From NCBI GenBank assembly GCA_000703065.1, contig JNLK01000001.1, positions 682,001 through 746,000 of the forward strand: a DNA stretch of 64,000 nucleotides, read 5' to 3'. The translations under genes were made by a program, and so were the position numbers. The notes below the pieces were generated by a model, which did not search any database, was not told the origin of the DNA, and saw nothing but the letters and a program-made list of their open reading frames with translations. The DNA is from Lachnospiraceae bacterium AC2029 (GTDB taxonomy: Bacteria > Bacillota > Clostridia > Lachnospirales > Lachnospiraceae). Of the stretch, positions 15,473 through 23,655 are shown one piece after another (position 1 is the stretch's first letter; each line of letters opens with the position of its first letter).

Positions 15473-16177
15473 CTAAGTTCCCTTGTTCTTATTATTTCCG
15501 CTATTCTGTTTCTTTTTACGATAAGCATAATAGCCACCGCCGGTTGCTGCAGCCGCCAGCGCAGTACCACCAATAGCACCGGCCACCGTTCCACCGGAAG
15601 AATCTCCACCAGTTGTGCCATCACTTACAGAATCCAAATGACGCACCGGCGCTTCTGTGGTAGATGTAGTTGTCGGTGCCTCTGTAGTTTCTGTCGTTGC
15701 TATCTTTGTCGTTGCCTCGGTCGCTTCTGTCGTTGCTACCTTTGTCGTAGCCTCGGTCGCTTCTGTCGTTGCTACCTTTGTCGTCGCCTCAGTAACTCTT
15801 GCACTATTACTGTGTGTTGAATGTGTTGCGTGATTCGAATGCGTCGAATGAGTACTGTGCGAATTCGAATGAGTACTATGCGAGCTATGAGAATTATGAG
15901 TGTTATGTGTCGCATGATTATCGTGTGTGCTATGTGAAGATGAATGGGACGAATGACTGCTATGCCCACCATTTGATGATCTGTGTGAAGAATGCGACCT
16001 ATGTGATGAGTGTGATCTATGTGATCTATGCGCAGCATACGCATCATCGCCAAGCAGCATTCCCAGCACTAAAAGCATGCCGCCAACTACTATCGCTTTA
16101 TTTCGCGTAACACTACCATCTTCATCTTCGAAAAAATCCATAATTGTTTTCTTTATCTTAGGAAATCTCTCATCCAT
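15473..16177 (-). CDS. hxsA: His-Xaa-Ser repeat protein HxsA (substrate of the hxs system)
   Basis: A 234-residue repeat protein, the presumed substrate of the radical SAM enzymes encoded just upstream. Residues 1-20 are a charged leader. Residues 27-43 are one hydrophobic segment directly after DEDG (18-21), as in Flp-type prepilins, and AYA at 46-48 could alternatively be a signal peptidase I site. Residues 50-125 are dominated by H-x-S and H-x-T triplets, about 25 His. Residues 128-177 are TEATTKVAT-type repeats (Thr/Glu/Ala). Residues 194-216 are a Gly/Ala-rich hydrophobic stretch followed by RKKK, a likely second membrane anchor. The 9-base gap to hxsB places it in the operon. The modification made is not known from sequence. 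Confidence 0.85.
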   Translation of the reverse strand: MDERFPKIKKTIMDFFEDEDGSVTRNKAIVVGGMLLVLGMLLGDDAYAAHRSHRSHSSHRSHSSHRSSNGGHSSHSSHSSSHSTHDNHATHNTHNSHSSHSTHSNSHSTHSTHSNHATHSTHSNSARVTEATTKVATTEATEATTKVATTEATEATTKIATTETTEAPTTTSTTEAPVRHLDSVSDGTTGGDSSGGTVAGAIGGTALAAAATGGGYYAYRKKKQNSGNNKNKGT

Positions 16178-16186
16178 AAAATGCCT

Positions 16187-17584
16187 CTATTCTAACCATG
16201 ACTGAAAAACCCGATTTATTGTATCATCATCTTTTCGAATCTGTTCAAAAAGAGTGTTCATAATGCCTTTATAAGCTGCACATCTGAAATCCTTTTTGTT
16301 TTTCGAATACAGATCATTCGTTGATGCATAATTCACGATAGGACATATTCCACAATATGGTTGATACACACAATCATTACACTTGGGAACGCCCTCAATT
16401 ATCGAAGATTTGCAAAGTGTCTTACAGACAGGCGAATTGACTAAATCAGAATAAGAATTCGAATGAACATCTCCCAGCTTAAACGAATAGTCATTCATTT
16501 CAGACATCATCCTGCCTTCATCGCATGTATAAACACTCCCGTCATAGTAATAACTCAATTGACCCAGCGTAGCGCCACATGGCGATCTTAACTCCATATA
16601 ATTGTATGAAAAATTCTGGAGTATCTTTTTCAAAAAATATAATGCATGCGTCTCAACAAATTTAACACCTTGAAGATTTAACTCCATAATATACTCGAAT
16701 ATGTTCCTATAAAAATCCAGAAACTCTTCCTCAGAATATCCAACATCTTCCCACGATGATTCAGCCAGTCCCAACGGTGTCAATGGTCTGATAAATACAT
16801 GATGAATCCCCAGTTTTCGATACTCATCAACAATCTCTTTGTAGTATTTCAGGCTTTTTCGAGTAGTAGTCTGAATTGCACTTACATTAATACCTTTATT
16901 CTGAATATATCGTATTTTATCTATGACATCAAAATAGCTTCCTCCTGAACGATCCCTATATGGCCGATTATAATCATGCACTATCTGCGGTCCATCAAGT
17001 GAAGTACAGATATTTACACCATGGGAACACAGGAAATCCAGCATTTCATCAGTCATTCTTGTTAGATTTGTAACAATTGTGTATTCGATATGCTTATCTA
17101 TATTCCTCTCTTCACTATATAACACCATATCCTTAACAGTGTCGAAATTAAGTAAGGGTTCACCCCCCTGAAACTCAAATGTGATCCACTTGTTCGGCGA
17201 TTGTAAAGCAACATCTATCGCTTTGCGTCCGGTTTCCGGATCCATCATACCATCTAAAGAGGAATCCCTGCTATGCGCCTGGCAGTATCTGCAATCCATA
17301 TTACACGCGTTCGTAACAGCAAATATATGAAGCGATGTACCGCTAAAACAATATGATTTCATATCTTGAATTTTCGCAGCCCATTGTTTAACAAAGGACT
17401 CTAATCCCCCATCAATGACAAAGCCTTTTTCGACCAACTCATAATAGAACTTATTGGCATTATTAATCCGATTTTTACACAAATCAGAATACGACTCATT
17501 GTCAATAAAAGCATACCTTCCAAAATCGTTCGTAATAAGGAAGCTCCCATCCGGCATTTTTTTAGAGTTAAAATAATGAATCAT
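16187..17584 (-). CDS. hxsB: His-Xaa-Ser system radical SAM maturase HxsB
   Basis: A 465-residue radical SAM/SPASM enzyme. The [4Fe-4S]-SAM motif is CNMDCRYC (Cys 94, 98 and 101), followed by EFQGGEPLLNF (SAM-binding GGEP at 140-143). The C-terminal SPASM region carries the auxiliary-cluster cysteines: SPCGATLGQ, YTCDEGR, VCKTLC, KCNDCVYQPYCGICP. The N-terminal 70 residues resemble the leader-recognition segment of this family. Length and architecture fit HxsB. It should modify HxsA in the cytoplasm through radical chemistry. Its start overlaps the 3' end of hxsC by 17 bases, so translation is coupled. Confidence 0.85.
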   Translation of the reverse strand: MIHYFNSKKMPDGSFLITNDFGRYAFIDNESYSDLCKNRINNANKFYYELVEKGFVIDGGLESFVKQWAAKIQDMKSYCFSGTSLHIFAVTNACNMDCRYCQAHSRDSSLDGMMDPETGRKAIDVALQSPNKWITFEFQGGEPLLNFDTVKDMVLYSEERNIDKHIEYTIVTNLTRMTDEMLDFLCSHGVNICTSLDGPQIVHDYNRPYRDRSGGSYFDVIDKIRYIQNKGINVSAIQTTTRKSLKYYKEIVDEYRKLGIHHVFIRPLTPLGLAESSWEDVGYSEEEFLDFYRNIFEYIMELNLQGVKFVETHALYFLKKILQNFSYNYMELRSPCGATLGQLSYYYDGSVYTCDEGRMMSEMNDYSFKLGDVHSNSYSDLVNSPVCKTLCKSSIIEGVPKCNDCVYQPYCGICPIVNYASTNDLYSKNKKDFRCAAYKGIMNTLFEQIRKDDDTINRVFQSWLE

Positions 17585-18701
17585 CTTTCACTTCCTTCTC
17601 GATTGGAAATACTTTGGGTTTATAGAAATCCTTCGTTGCCGTAAAAATACCACAACAGAATTCTTTCATATAACACTCTGAACACTCATCATAAAAATTG
17701 GATTTATATGCCGAAATACTCTTCTTTGCCAAAGGCCAGAATTCTTTTTTTATCATGCAATAAGGAAAATTATATAATGCAACATCAATTCCATTTTTCA
17801 TCAATAGTTTTATTGCCTGTTCTGCACTTGCAAATGCTTCCTGATATGAAATAACAACTTTATCACTGTTAACTGCACAATTCCCTCTCATTTCAAGCCC
17901 GATAAAGTGTACAATTCTAACCTTGTGAAAGAATCTGATGATCAATTGGGCTATCCCAATCATATCGTCCATGTTCAGTTTACTTATTACTACCCGGATT
18001 TCGAGTTCAATGCCGGCACTGATCACATTGGCAATTCCTCTTAGAGTTTGAGCAAACCCTCCCGGGGACTGTGTAATACTGTCATGTCTTTCCGGTGTAC
18101 TTCCATGAATCGGAATTGCTATTCTAAGGCGATCAGTTTTTTCTTTAACAAATTTTTCAAAAAAGCCTTTATCTCCAAGCGTTCTTCCATTTGTTAATAA
18201 TAGGATTTTCGCATCCTGGAAATGATCAACCGCTGTTCTGTAAACTTCAATAAAAGCATCATCACCAATCAGTGTCGGTTCTCCCCCGGTGATAGTGAAA
18301 AAATACAGATCTTCAGGCATATACTCTATAATTGTTTTAATGTGTTCTATCGGCATATCAACACGTCTACGTTCATTATCACCAGCCGGACACATGATAC
18401 AATTAGAGTTACACCTTGCTGTCGTAGCTATTCCCGCATCACCCTCTACATCCGAATACCATCGATAAATAAGTCCGTTTTCAGATATTTCAAGGACATC
18501 ATCCTCAGAAAAAACTTCAAAATCCTCCTGTGTCTGATCATCCATGTGGACTTTCAGGTCATCCGGATAAAAGGTGAACATACCTTCAGCTATCTCACCG
18601 ACACAGATTCCCAATTCTAATAACTTTGCTGTTTTTTCCTTTGATCTGGATACAACAAAGATCCTGTACCTATCATTATACCCTTTTAAAAACCTGACCA
18701 T
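17568..18701 (-). CDS. hxsC: His-Xaa-Ser system radical SAM maturase HxsC
   Basis: A 377-residue radical SAM enzyme with the cluster motif CNSNCIMC (Cys 97, 101 and 104), TITGGEPTLIG (139-143 GGEPT) and ISKLN strands of the partial TIM barrel. A Cys-rich C-terminus (YDECSECYMKEFCCGIF) may bind a second cluster. The first 85 residues form an N-terminal domain typical of HxsC, which differs from HxsB in being shorter and lacking a full SPASM set. It overlaps the prepilin peptidase gene by 16 bases and hxsB by 17 bases. It presumably acts on HxsA together with HxsB. Confidence 0.85.
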   Translation of the reverse strand: MVRFLKGYNDRYRIFVVSRSKEKTAKLLELGICVGEIAEGMFTFYPDDLKVHMDDQTQEDFEVFSEDDVLEISENGLIYRWYSDVEGDAGIATTARCNSNCIMCPAGDNERRRVDMPIEHIKTIIEYMPEDLYFFTITGGEPTLIGDDAFIEVYRTAVDHFQDAKILLLTNGRTLGDKGFFEKFVKEKTDRLRIAIPIHGSTPERHDSITQSPGGFAQTLRGIANVISAGIELEIRVVISKLNMDDMIGIAQLIIRFFHKVRIVHFIGLEMRGNCAVNSDKVVISYQEAFASAEQAIKLLMKNGIDVALYNFPYCMIKKEFWPLAKKSISAYKSNFYDECSECYMKEFCCGIFTATKDFYKPKVFPIEKEVKDDSLF

Positions 18702-19726
18702 TGCATATTCCTTATAATAAAGTAGCCAAAACCAATTACCATGAATACCACAAAAGGTATTTTCCTAACAACCAACAATTCATCCGAACCCCGATTTGTC
18801 TTTGACCATCTTTTAATACTTTCTATTTCTGACTCTTTGATCCTCGCTGACATATCCTCGCTGATATTATCGGGAAGTCCTTTTACTCTTGAATTTGCAA
18901 ACATCAATACCGATCCTGACGACAAGATCATTCCCGGCTGAAGTTCATCAACTTTTATCCTCTTGTAGTTATGTCTTCCCGCCCAAATTCTGAGAGCAAA
19001 CACCAAAAATGCAATTAAATAATTGCCCCATGCGAATTGAAAGTTATTCGCACTTCCATTCAATATTCGTACCAAGGCCACAATAACAAAAGCTAATATC
19101 GTTACTATCTTGATAACATTTGGAATCATTGTGATCGTTTTCCACATCAGCAGGACAAAGAAAACATTTGCATACAAAAAGACCACTTGGTAACTGACAT
19201 ATGCTTTGGGGAATATCAACCTGAACCCCCACTGCATTAAGCTGATCGATGCAACCAGAAACACCCAATTAAATAATTGAGTCCTAATATTCATTTTGGA
19301 AAAAAATCCAGTCTTTCGTGTCTCTGTATTGCCTTTAACCGATAAAACAACGCTTTCTATAACAATATAAATAAACGCTAACGAATATATATAAATCAAT
19401 ATATAAAAAATCGATGCATATGCCACCTCTTTATATGCGCTGAAAGGAACCATCATTGCCAGCACTATAAAAAGCTTTGTATCTCCTCCGCCCCATATTT
19501 TTAAGAAATACATAAAAAATGAGCATATACACGCCGCAATAACCTGTACCAGAAACAACGCGAGTCCTTCCCCTGACACCTGAATGAAATACACAATCTG
19601 AAGACACGTCGTAATAATAAAGGCGTACAGAACCAGGAGATTGGGAACCCTATATGCTTTAAAGTCATAAACTATACTTAGAATTCCGACCACAAGGAAT
19701 TCCATAACCAAAAAATACTCAATCAT
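18686..19726 (-). CDS. A24-type prepilin peptidase embedded in the hxs operon
   Basis: A 347-residue membrane protein with about nine hydrophobic segments. The two catalytic aspartates of A24 aspartic prepilin peptidases are visible: Asp21 in DFKAYRVPN and Asp82 in IWGGGDTKLF (the GxGD motif). Downstream of the peptidase core (about 1-200) is an extra C-terminal membrane part and a cytoplasmic strand-rich segment (KRIKVDELQPGMILS) resembling the tail of clostridial homologues. The start at 19726 (ATG) overlaps the upstream gene by 8 bases; a GTG one codon earlier is possible. No other pilus genes lie nearby, so its substrate is probably HxsA, whose leader looks prepilin-like. That is inference. 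Confidence 0.75.
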   Translation of the reverse strand: MIEYFLVMEFLVVGILSIVYDFKAYRVPNLLVLYAFIITTCLQIVYFIQVSGEGLALFLVQVIAACICSFFMYFLKIWGGGDTKLFIVLAMMVPFSAYKEVAYASIFYILIYIYSLAFIYIVIESVVLSVKGNTETRKTGFFSKMNIRTQLFNWVFLVASISLMQWGFRLIFPKAYVSYQVVFLYANVFFVLLMWKTITMIPNVIKIVTILAFVIVALVRILNGSANNFQFAWGNYLIAFLVFALRIWAGRHNYKRIKVDELQPGMILSSGSVLMFANSRVKGLPDNISEDMSARIKESEIESIKRWSKTNRGSDELLVVRKIPFVVFMVIGFGYFIIRNMQWSGF

Positions 19727-19940
19727 CACACCAGTCCCTGGACATATTCACCAGATCAATTACATAGTTTTCAAACTCCTTCATGGTTTTGGCAACTTCA
19801 TAAAGAGAATTTTCAAAAACGCAGATAAACCCCGTTTCATCCCGATTGATTGAAATACTGCAAATTGAGGAAAACGCTTTTACCGCATCCATTATATGGT
19901 TTTCTCTATATACATCTGATGTCAAATATAGTTTATTCAT
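19719..19940 (-). CDS. Small HxsD-like protein
   Basis: A 73-residue protein. Its pattern (a Tyr-containing first strand YLTSDVYREN, a helix, SISINRDE, a strand GFICVFEN, then KEFENYVIDLVNMS) follows that of HxsD but is shorter and lacks the C-terminal Arg-rich helix. It may be a paralogue acting as peptide-recognition partner for one of the two radical SAM proteins. The start at 19940 overlaps the stop of hxsD by 8 bases; a TTG nine bases upstream also opens the frame. It overlaps the prepilin peptidase gene too, so all three are translationally coupled. Confidence 0.55.
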   Translation of the reverse strand: MNKLYLTSDVYRENHIMDAVKAFSSICSISINRDETGFICVFENSLYEVAKTMKEFENYVIDLVNMSRDWCDD

Positions 19941-20286
19941 TCCGGTCAAACCAATCCTTCATCGCTGAATCATCATAAACATCCGTATCTATCTTCTCAT
20001 CATCACTATCATAAATCATGGACGAAGCCATTGCTCTTGCAAATAAGATCTCACGAATGTTTTTCGTCTCTTCAAAAACCAATTCCCTCATTGCCTGTTC
20101 AATAAGTTCATTGTGTATTTCCTTTTCAATATCGTCATCGTTCTCTTCATCTTTTGACTCAATTTCGATATAGTAATTATCGATATCCGAGGATAAATGG
20201 ACATAATAATCATCCGTGAATTTATAACAAGTTTTTAATAATACCTTTCTAGAATATAATTCTTTTTCTATCTTTATGCGCATCAT
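19933..20286 (-). CDS. hxsD: His-Xaa-Ser system protein HxsD
   Basis: A 117-residue acidic protein matching the HxsD pattern: LYSRKVLLKTCYKFTDDYYV (first strand with Tyr-x-Phe), YYIEIESK, then EIHNELIEQAMRELV and TKNIREILFARAM (the conserved helix with Ile-Arg and a terminal Ala). The family is always small and always accompanies HxsB and HxsC; it is thought to assist maturation, but its exact role is unproven. It is the first gene of the tightly overlapping hxs set, with GAGAGG eight bases upstream. An acidic tail (about 92-117) follows the conserved part. Confidence 0.75.
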   Translation of the reverse strand: MMRIKIEKELYSRKVLLKTCYKFTDDYYVHLSSDIDNYYIEIESKDEENDDDIEKEIHNELIEQAMRELVFEETKNIREILFARAMASSMIYDSDDEKIDTDVYDDSAMKDWFDRNE

Positions 20287-20358
20287 ACTAGTTACCTCTC
20301 ACATAATCGTGCTCCTCGTGTTATTTTCCTTTATGAAAAGACTCACATATACCAAGAG

Positions 20359-21657
20359 TTATCCTTCAACTCCATAATCCAATTCCACTCCGTTATCATA
20401 CTCTAGAATATCCAGATACAGAAAACTTGCCGCTTTAAGTAACTCCTTGCGATCATAGTATATCTCAGTCCTAAGACCCTTTATATAATCGCCATCAATT
20501 GGATAAGGTTTCAGGTAATCCGCCACACCTTCCTGGCATTCAAAGGTGTACTGCCTGCCCACTCTTTTCAGAATATCATCTTTCAGCCGATTAAAATCCA
20601 AATCCAGTAACTTGTGCTCATACCTGAAACCTATACGGCCTTTTTTCTTTGTTATAACCGGCCAAAGAAATACATCCTCATTCAGGCCCAACGCTTCTTC
20701 CGGGAAGAGTTTTGCATCAACCTCTCCTATCAACACATCGCCATGGTAGATCTTTGCAAACACAACACAACTCAAAACGGGATATGATTTAATCCTAAGA
20801 ACACTTCCATCCTTTAGCGCATCAACCGTTTTGGGATCACATTCCTTAAACCAGTCATACAGCGAGGAATCCTTATTCTTCAGGGCCTTATCATATTCCT
20901 TGATACGCAATACTGCATCTCGATATCTTCGATAGAGTCTTTTATTTCTGCGACTCTCTTCGTCCGAAAGTCCATTCATATAGGGTGATCTGTAATCCAC
21001 GTCAAAGAACTCACTAATCAGCACCGACAATGAATTATGCCCCTGTTTGGCAGCATCATCAATCAATCGATGTATGGTATCTGTATCAATCTCCACATCC
21101 GGTATCGGTTCCGTATATGCCCTTCTGCCCAAGGATTCAATACCCCCATGCTCACAGAGGACTTCCATACAAACATCCTCAAACTCGTCACTGCCGGGTC
21201 TGTACTGATAGCCAACTCTCTTCCAATTAACCGGAATGTTCTTCGCTTTTGCCGCCTCTTCGCATGCTTCTTTTATCAGGGAGTAAAAGACACTCGTACC
21301 AAAGACCTGATATCCATCTTGGCAATACTCTGCTTCCCCACAATATACAGTTTTCTCAATCGGATCATATAACTTTTCATAACGATTATATGCGTCACAA
21401 ATGGTATTCCCGTTTTCTCTTTCATAGAAGATTGCTGTATCACCAAACATTCGTTTTACAATAGCATAAACAATTTCCGAATCGTAACCATCCGGATACA
21501 AGCCATAATCATCCAATTTCAGAGCATAAAATCGTTCGACGATTTCGTCATATTTTTCTTCAAAATCAACACCAAAGCATTCCAACAGATTCTTTACCTG
21601 TTCTCTGTTCTTGGCATCGCAGCTAAAACCAATTTGACTATAATCCCACGAACCCAT
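20359..21657 (-). CDS. Hypothetical protein (432 aa), acidic
   Basis: I do not recognise this soluble protein. It has no signal peptide or membrane segment and is rich in Asp, Glu and Tyr. A YDPIEKTVYCGEAEYCQDG segment contains two Cys, and LRIKSYPVLSCVVFAKIYHG is followed by GEVDAKLFPEE, a beta-rich central domain. The first Met is supported by GAGGG upstream. It sits 72 bases before hxsD and 69 bases after the LRR gene, all on the minus strand, so it could belong to either the defence-like run or the hxs operon. No catalytic motif was found. Confidence 0.6.
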   Translation of the reverse strand: MGSWDYSQIGFSCDAKNREQVKNLLECFGVDFEEKYDEIVERFYALKLDDYGLYPDGYDSEIVYAIVKRMFGDTAIFYERENGNTICDAYNRYEKLYDPIEKTVYCGEAEYCQDGYQVFGTSVFYSLIKEACEEAAKAKNIPVNWKRVGYQYRPGSDEFEDVCMEVLCEHGGIESLGRRAYTEPIPDVEIDTDTIHRLIDDAAKQGHNSLSVLISEFFDVDYRSPYMNGLSDEESRRNKRLYRRYRDAVLRIKEYDKALKNKDSSLYDWFKECDPKTVDALKDGSVLRIKSYPVLSCVVFAKIYHGDVLIGEVDAKLFPEEALGLNEDVFLWPVITKKKGRIGFRYEHKLLDLDFNRLKDDILKRVGRQYTFECQEGVADYLKPYPIDGDYIKGLRTEIYYDRKELLKAASFLYLDILEYDNGVELDYGVEG

Positions 21658-21726
21658 ATAAAAGCCCTCATTCTTCTATCGACACAAATATGCGAACGCG
21701 TACTTCTACAGCGTCAGGTTATCTAT

Positions 21727-22593
21727 TTACAATTTCTCACATCCCATAAACGCATCTTCTTCTATCATTTTGATCTTTGGGGGAATATTGATACTCTTAA
21801 GATAACTGCAATTCTTAAATGCAGATTTTCGAATAATCCTCAGCGAATCCGGCAGATTCACCTTATGCAGATCACTACACCCCTCAAAAGCGCTTTCACA
21901 GATCCTCGTCACACCTTTAGGCACAGTTACTTCATAGACCGTCTCGTTATGATAAAATGCCCTTTTACCAATGGTTTTAACTCCGTCAGGTATAGTTACT
22001 GTGTCATCCCATCCGACATACCTGACCAGTCTAATCCCCTCTATCACAAAGTTATACAAATCTTCCCGGAATCCAGGTTCGCTTCCAGCATCGACCGAAT
22101 CATCCGAATCAAAAACGCTCTCATCATTCCATTCTTTCTTAAAGGGGAAACTGTATTTGACACTAGTTCTTCTCTTCGAGCCACTATGCGGGTCTACCGA
22201 AGTGTCTCTGTTCCTATAATCCTGAAACAGATCCCTGAAAGCTGCCATAGTGGTATCCCCATATACAGAACACGAACCAATTATTTCTCCTGATGAAATA
22301 TAGGAACATCCATATCCGGAAAAAACAACTGCAATACCCAGTTCACCAAATTCCGGATCCCCCTCAACAACACACGCAACCAGAACATTTGGATACTCAC
22401 TTATTATCTTTGCAATCGTTTCGTATCTTCCGGTTTCGATTTTGCAGGATGCTATGCCTTTATACTCAAACCTGTTTATGACTTTTAAATTCTCTTTATC
22501 AATTAGTCTGATAATATCTGCCTTACGTCCTTTTATGTAAGGACTATAACAATTCCACACTTCCTTAATCGGTGAATATTCGTTTATTTCCAT
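21727..22593 (-). CDS. BspA-type leucine-rich repeat protein
   Basis: A 288-residue protein. The C-terminal third holds about four LRR_5 (BspA-type) repeats, such as IPDGVKTIGKRAFYHNE, VPKGVTRICESAFEGC and LPDSLRIIRKSAFKNC. The N-terminal 180 residues form an unrecognised domain with a Gly/Ser-rich strand region (GIAVVFSGYGCSYISSGEI). There is no signal peptide, so unlike most BspA proteins it is predicted to be cytoplasmic, where LRRs would serve protein binding. The start at 22593 fits AAAGGA eight bases upstream. It ends abruptly after MGCEKL, mid-repeat, so the repeat array may be truncated. Confidence 0.75.
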   Translation of the reverse strand: MEINEYSPIKEVWNCYSPYIKGRKADIIRLIDKENLKVINRFEYKGIASCKIETGRYETIAKIISEYPNVLVACVVEGDPEFGELGIAVVFSGYGCSYISSGEIIGSCSVYGDTTMAAFRDLFQDYRNRDTSVDPHSGSKRRTSVKYSFPFKKEWNDESVFDSDDSVDAGSEPGFREDLYNFVIEGIRLVRYVGWDDTVTIPDGVKTIGKRAFYHNETVYEVTVPKGVTRICESAFEGCSDLHKVNLPDSLRIIRKSAFKNCSYLKSINIPPKIKMIEEDAFMGCEKL

Positions 22594-22629
22594 AAGCTTA
22601 TTCCTTTTCCAAAAAGGATGCACTACAAC

Positions 22630-23580
22630 TTACATTTTGTTCTTTGGAACAATCCTCATGTTCTTAAAATCCATAGTATGTGGTCCCATAAGCATTTCAT
22701 TCATTTTTCTTTGTTGCTGCTCTTCCATCAGTTTTTTCTCATTCTCTTTTATTTCTTCTTTTGTAGCAGGCCTTGTATAACTGCATTGATTGAAATCAGG
22801 ACACATTGCAAGAATAGGCCCGTTGTATCCGGAGATTCTAAGTTTACGTCCACACTTGGGGCAAACCCTCTCGTCACGTCTCTCGCCTTCCCGATGTACT
22901 TGTCTAAGGTGCTTATTCTTCAACTCCTCGTTATTTAAATATGCTTTAAACCCTTTTACATAGGCATCAACAATACTCCTCGAAAAGACCACACTTCTAT
23001 AATCAAGGTCTTTTAATACCTCTTTGATCATATCCTGCCTCTGAACAATCGTCAGATACATTTCATTTTCCGGAACCTTTTTCAACGAACATCGTTCCGA
23101 AAAAACAACATATGACATGACGTATTGTCTGGGCACCTGTGTCAGATTGCAGATGGCGTCACAATGCGTTCGATTCTGCATGATCGGATTATAGAAATGG
23201 TACTTCTTATTACTCGACAATGACTGTGTCCACATCTTCTGATCTTTGCTTCCGAAAATCCATCCACTGTAATTCTTGCTTTCAAAAACAAAAATTCCCT
23301 TTTCGTGTACCATCAAAACATCAACTTCCGTAGCAGTATCATTAATTGGCAGAATCAGGTTACGAATAACACGGAAATAACCCGGCACATTCTTTTCAAG
23401 AGCCTCAACGGTCAGCTGTTCTCCATAGGCTCCGGTCCCATCATAATCCACCTCATCCATCTGCCTATTCATTTCATTCAGCGTGAAATCATGAAGAAGG
23501 TCTTCACTTTTTTCGGGATTGGACATTATCCCCGAAAGCATATTAAGGATATTATTGATGTCACTATTTTTGTCTCTCAT
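22630..23580 (-). CDS. NERD-domain nuclease-like protein with C-terminal zinc finger
   Basis: A 316-residue protein. The central NERD domain shows the nuclease-related signature: TEVDVLMVHEKGIFVFESKN (Asp, then Glu-x-Lys), NYSGWIFGS and a trailing NQ-type helix. NERD is related to restriction-endonuclease folds. The C-terminus has CPKCGRKLRIS and, later, MCPDFNQCSYTRP, a topoisomerase-type zinc ribbon that binds single-stranded DNA. This pairing is known in DNA-processing and defence proteins. The start at 23580 is assigned at the first in-frame ATG; a TTG 11 codons upstream is possible because the strong AAAGGAG lies between them. It follows the PD-(D/E)XK gene by 42-75 bases. Confidence 0.8.
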   Translation of the reverse strand: MRDKNSDINNILNMLSGIMSNPEKSEDLLHDFTLNEMNRQMDEVDYDGTGAYGEQLTVEALEKNVPGYFRVIRNLILPINDTATEVDVLMVHEKGIFVFESKNYSGWIFGSKDQKMWTQSLSSNKKYHFYNPIMQNRTHCDAICNLTQVPRQYVMSYVVFSERCSLKKVPENEMYLTIVQRQDMIKEVLKDLDYRSVVFSRSIVDAYVKGFKAYLNNEELKNKHLRQVHREGERRDERVCPKCGRKLRISGYNGPILAMCPDFNQCSYTRPATKEEIKENEKKLMEEQQQRKMNEMLMGPHTMDFKNMRIVPKNKM

Positions 23581-23655
23581 CGGCCTCGCATTTATCTCCT
23601 TTAAGCAAAACAAACCATACTAAGCCAGGTATAGATAATCTTGAGCACATCCCAC

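Noticed and set aside
15401-15820. Cys-rich plus-strand frame resembling a repeat peptide
   Set aside because: It is exactly antisense to the Thr/Glu repeats of hxsA, which alone explain the periodic Cys and Arg.
15663-16050. Periodic DNA that could be taken for a CRISPR array
   Set aside because: The period is set by coding triplets and nine-residue protein repeats of hxsA; there are no constant spacers or unique inserts.
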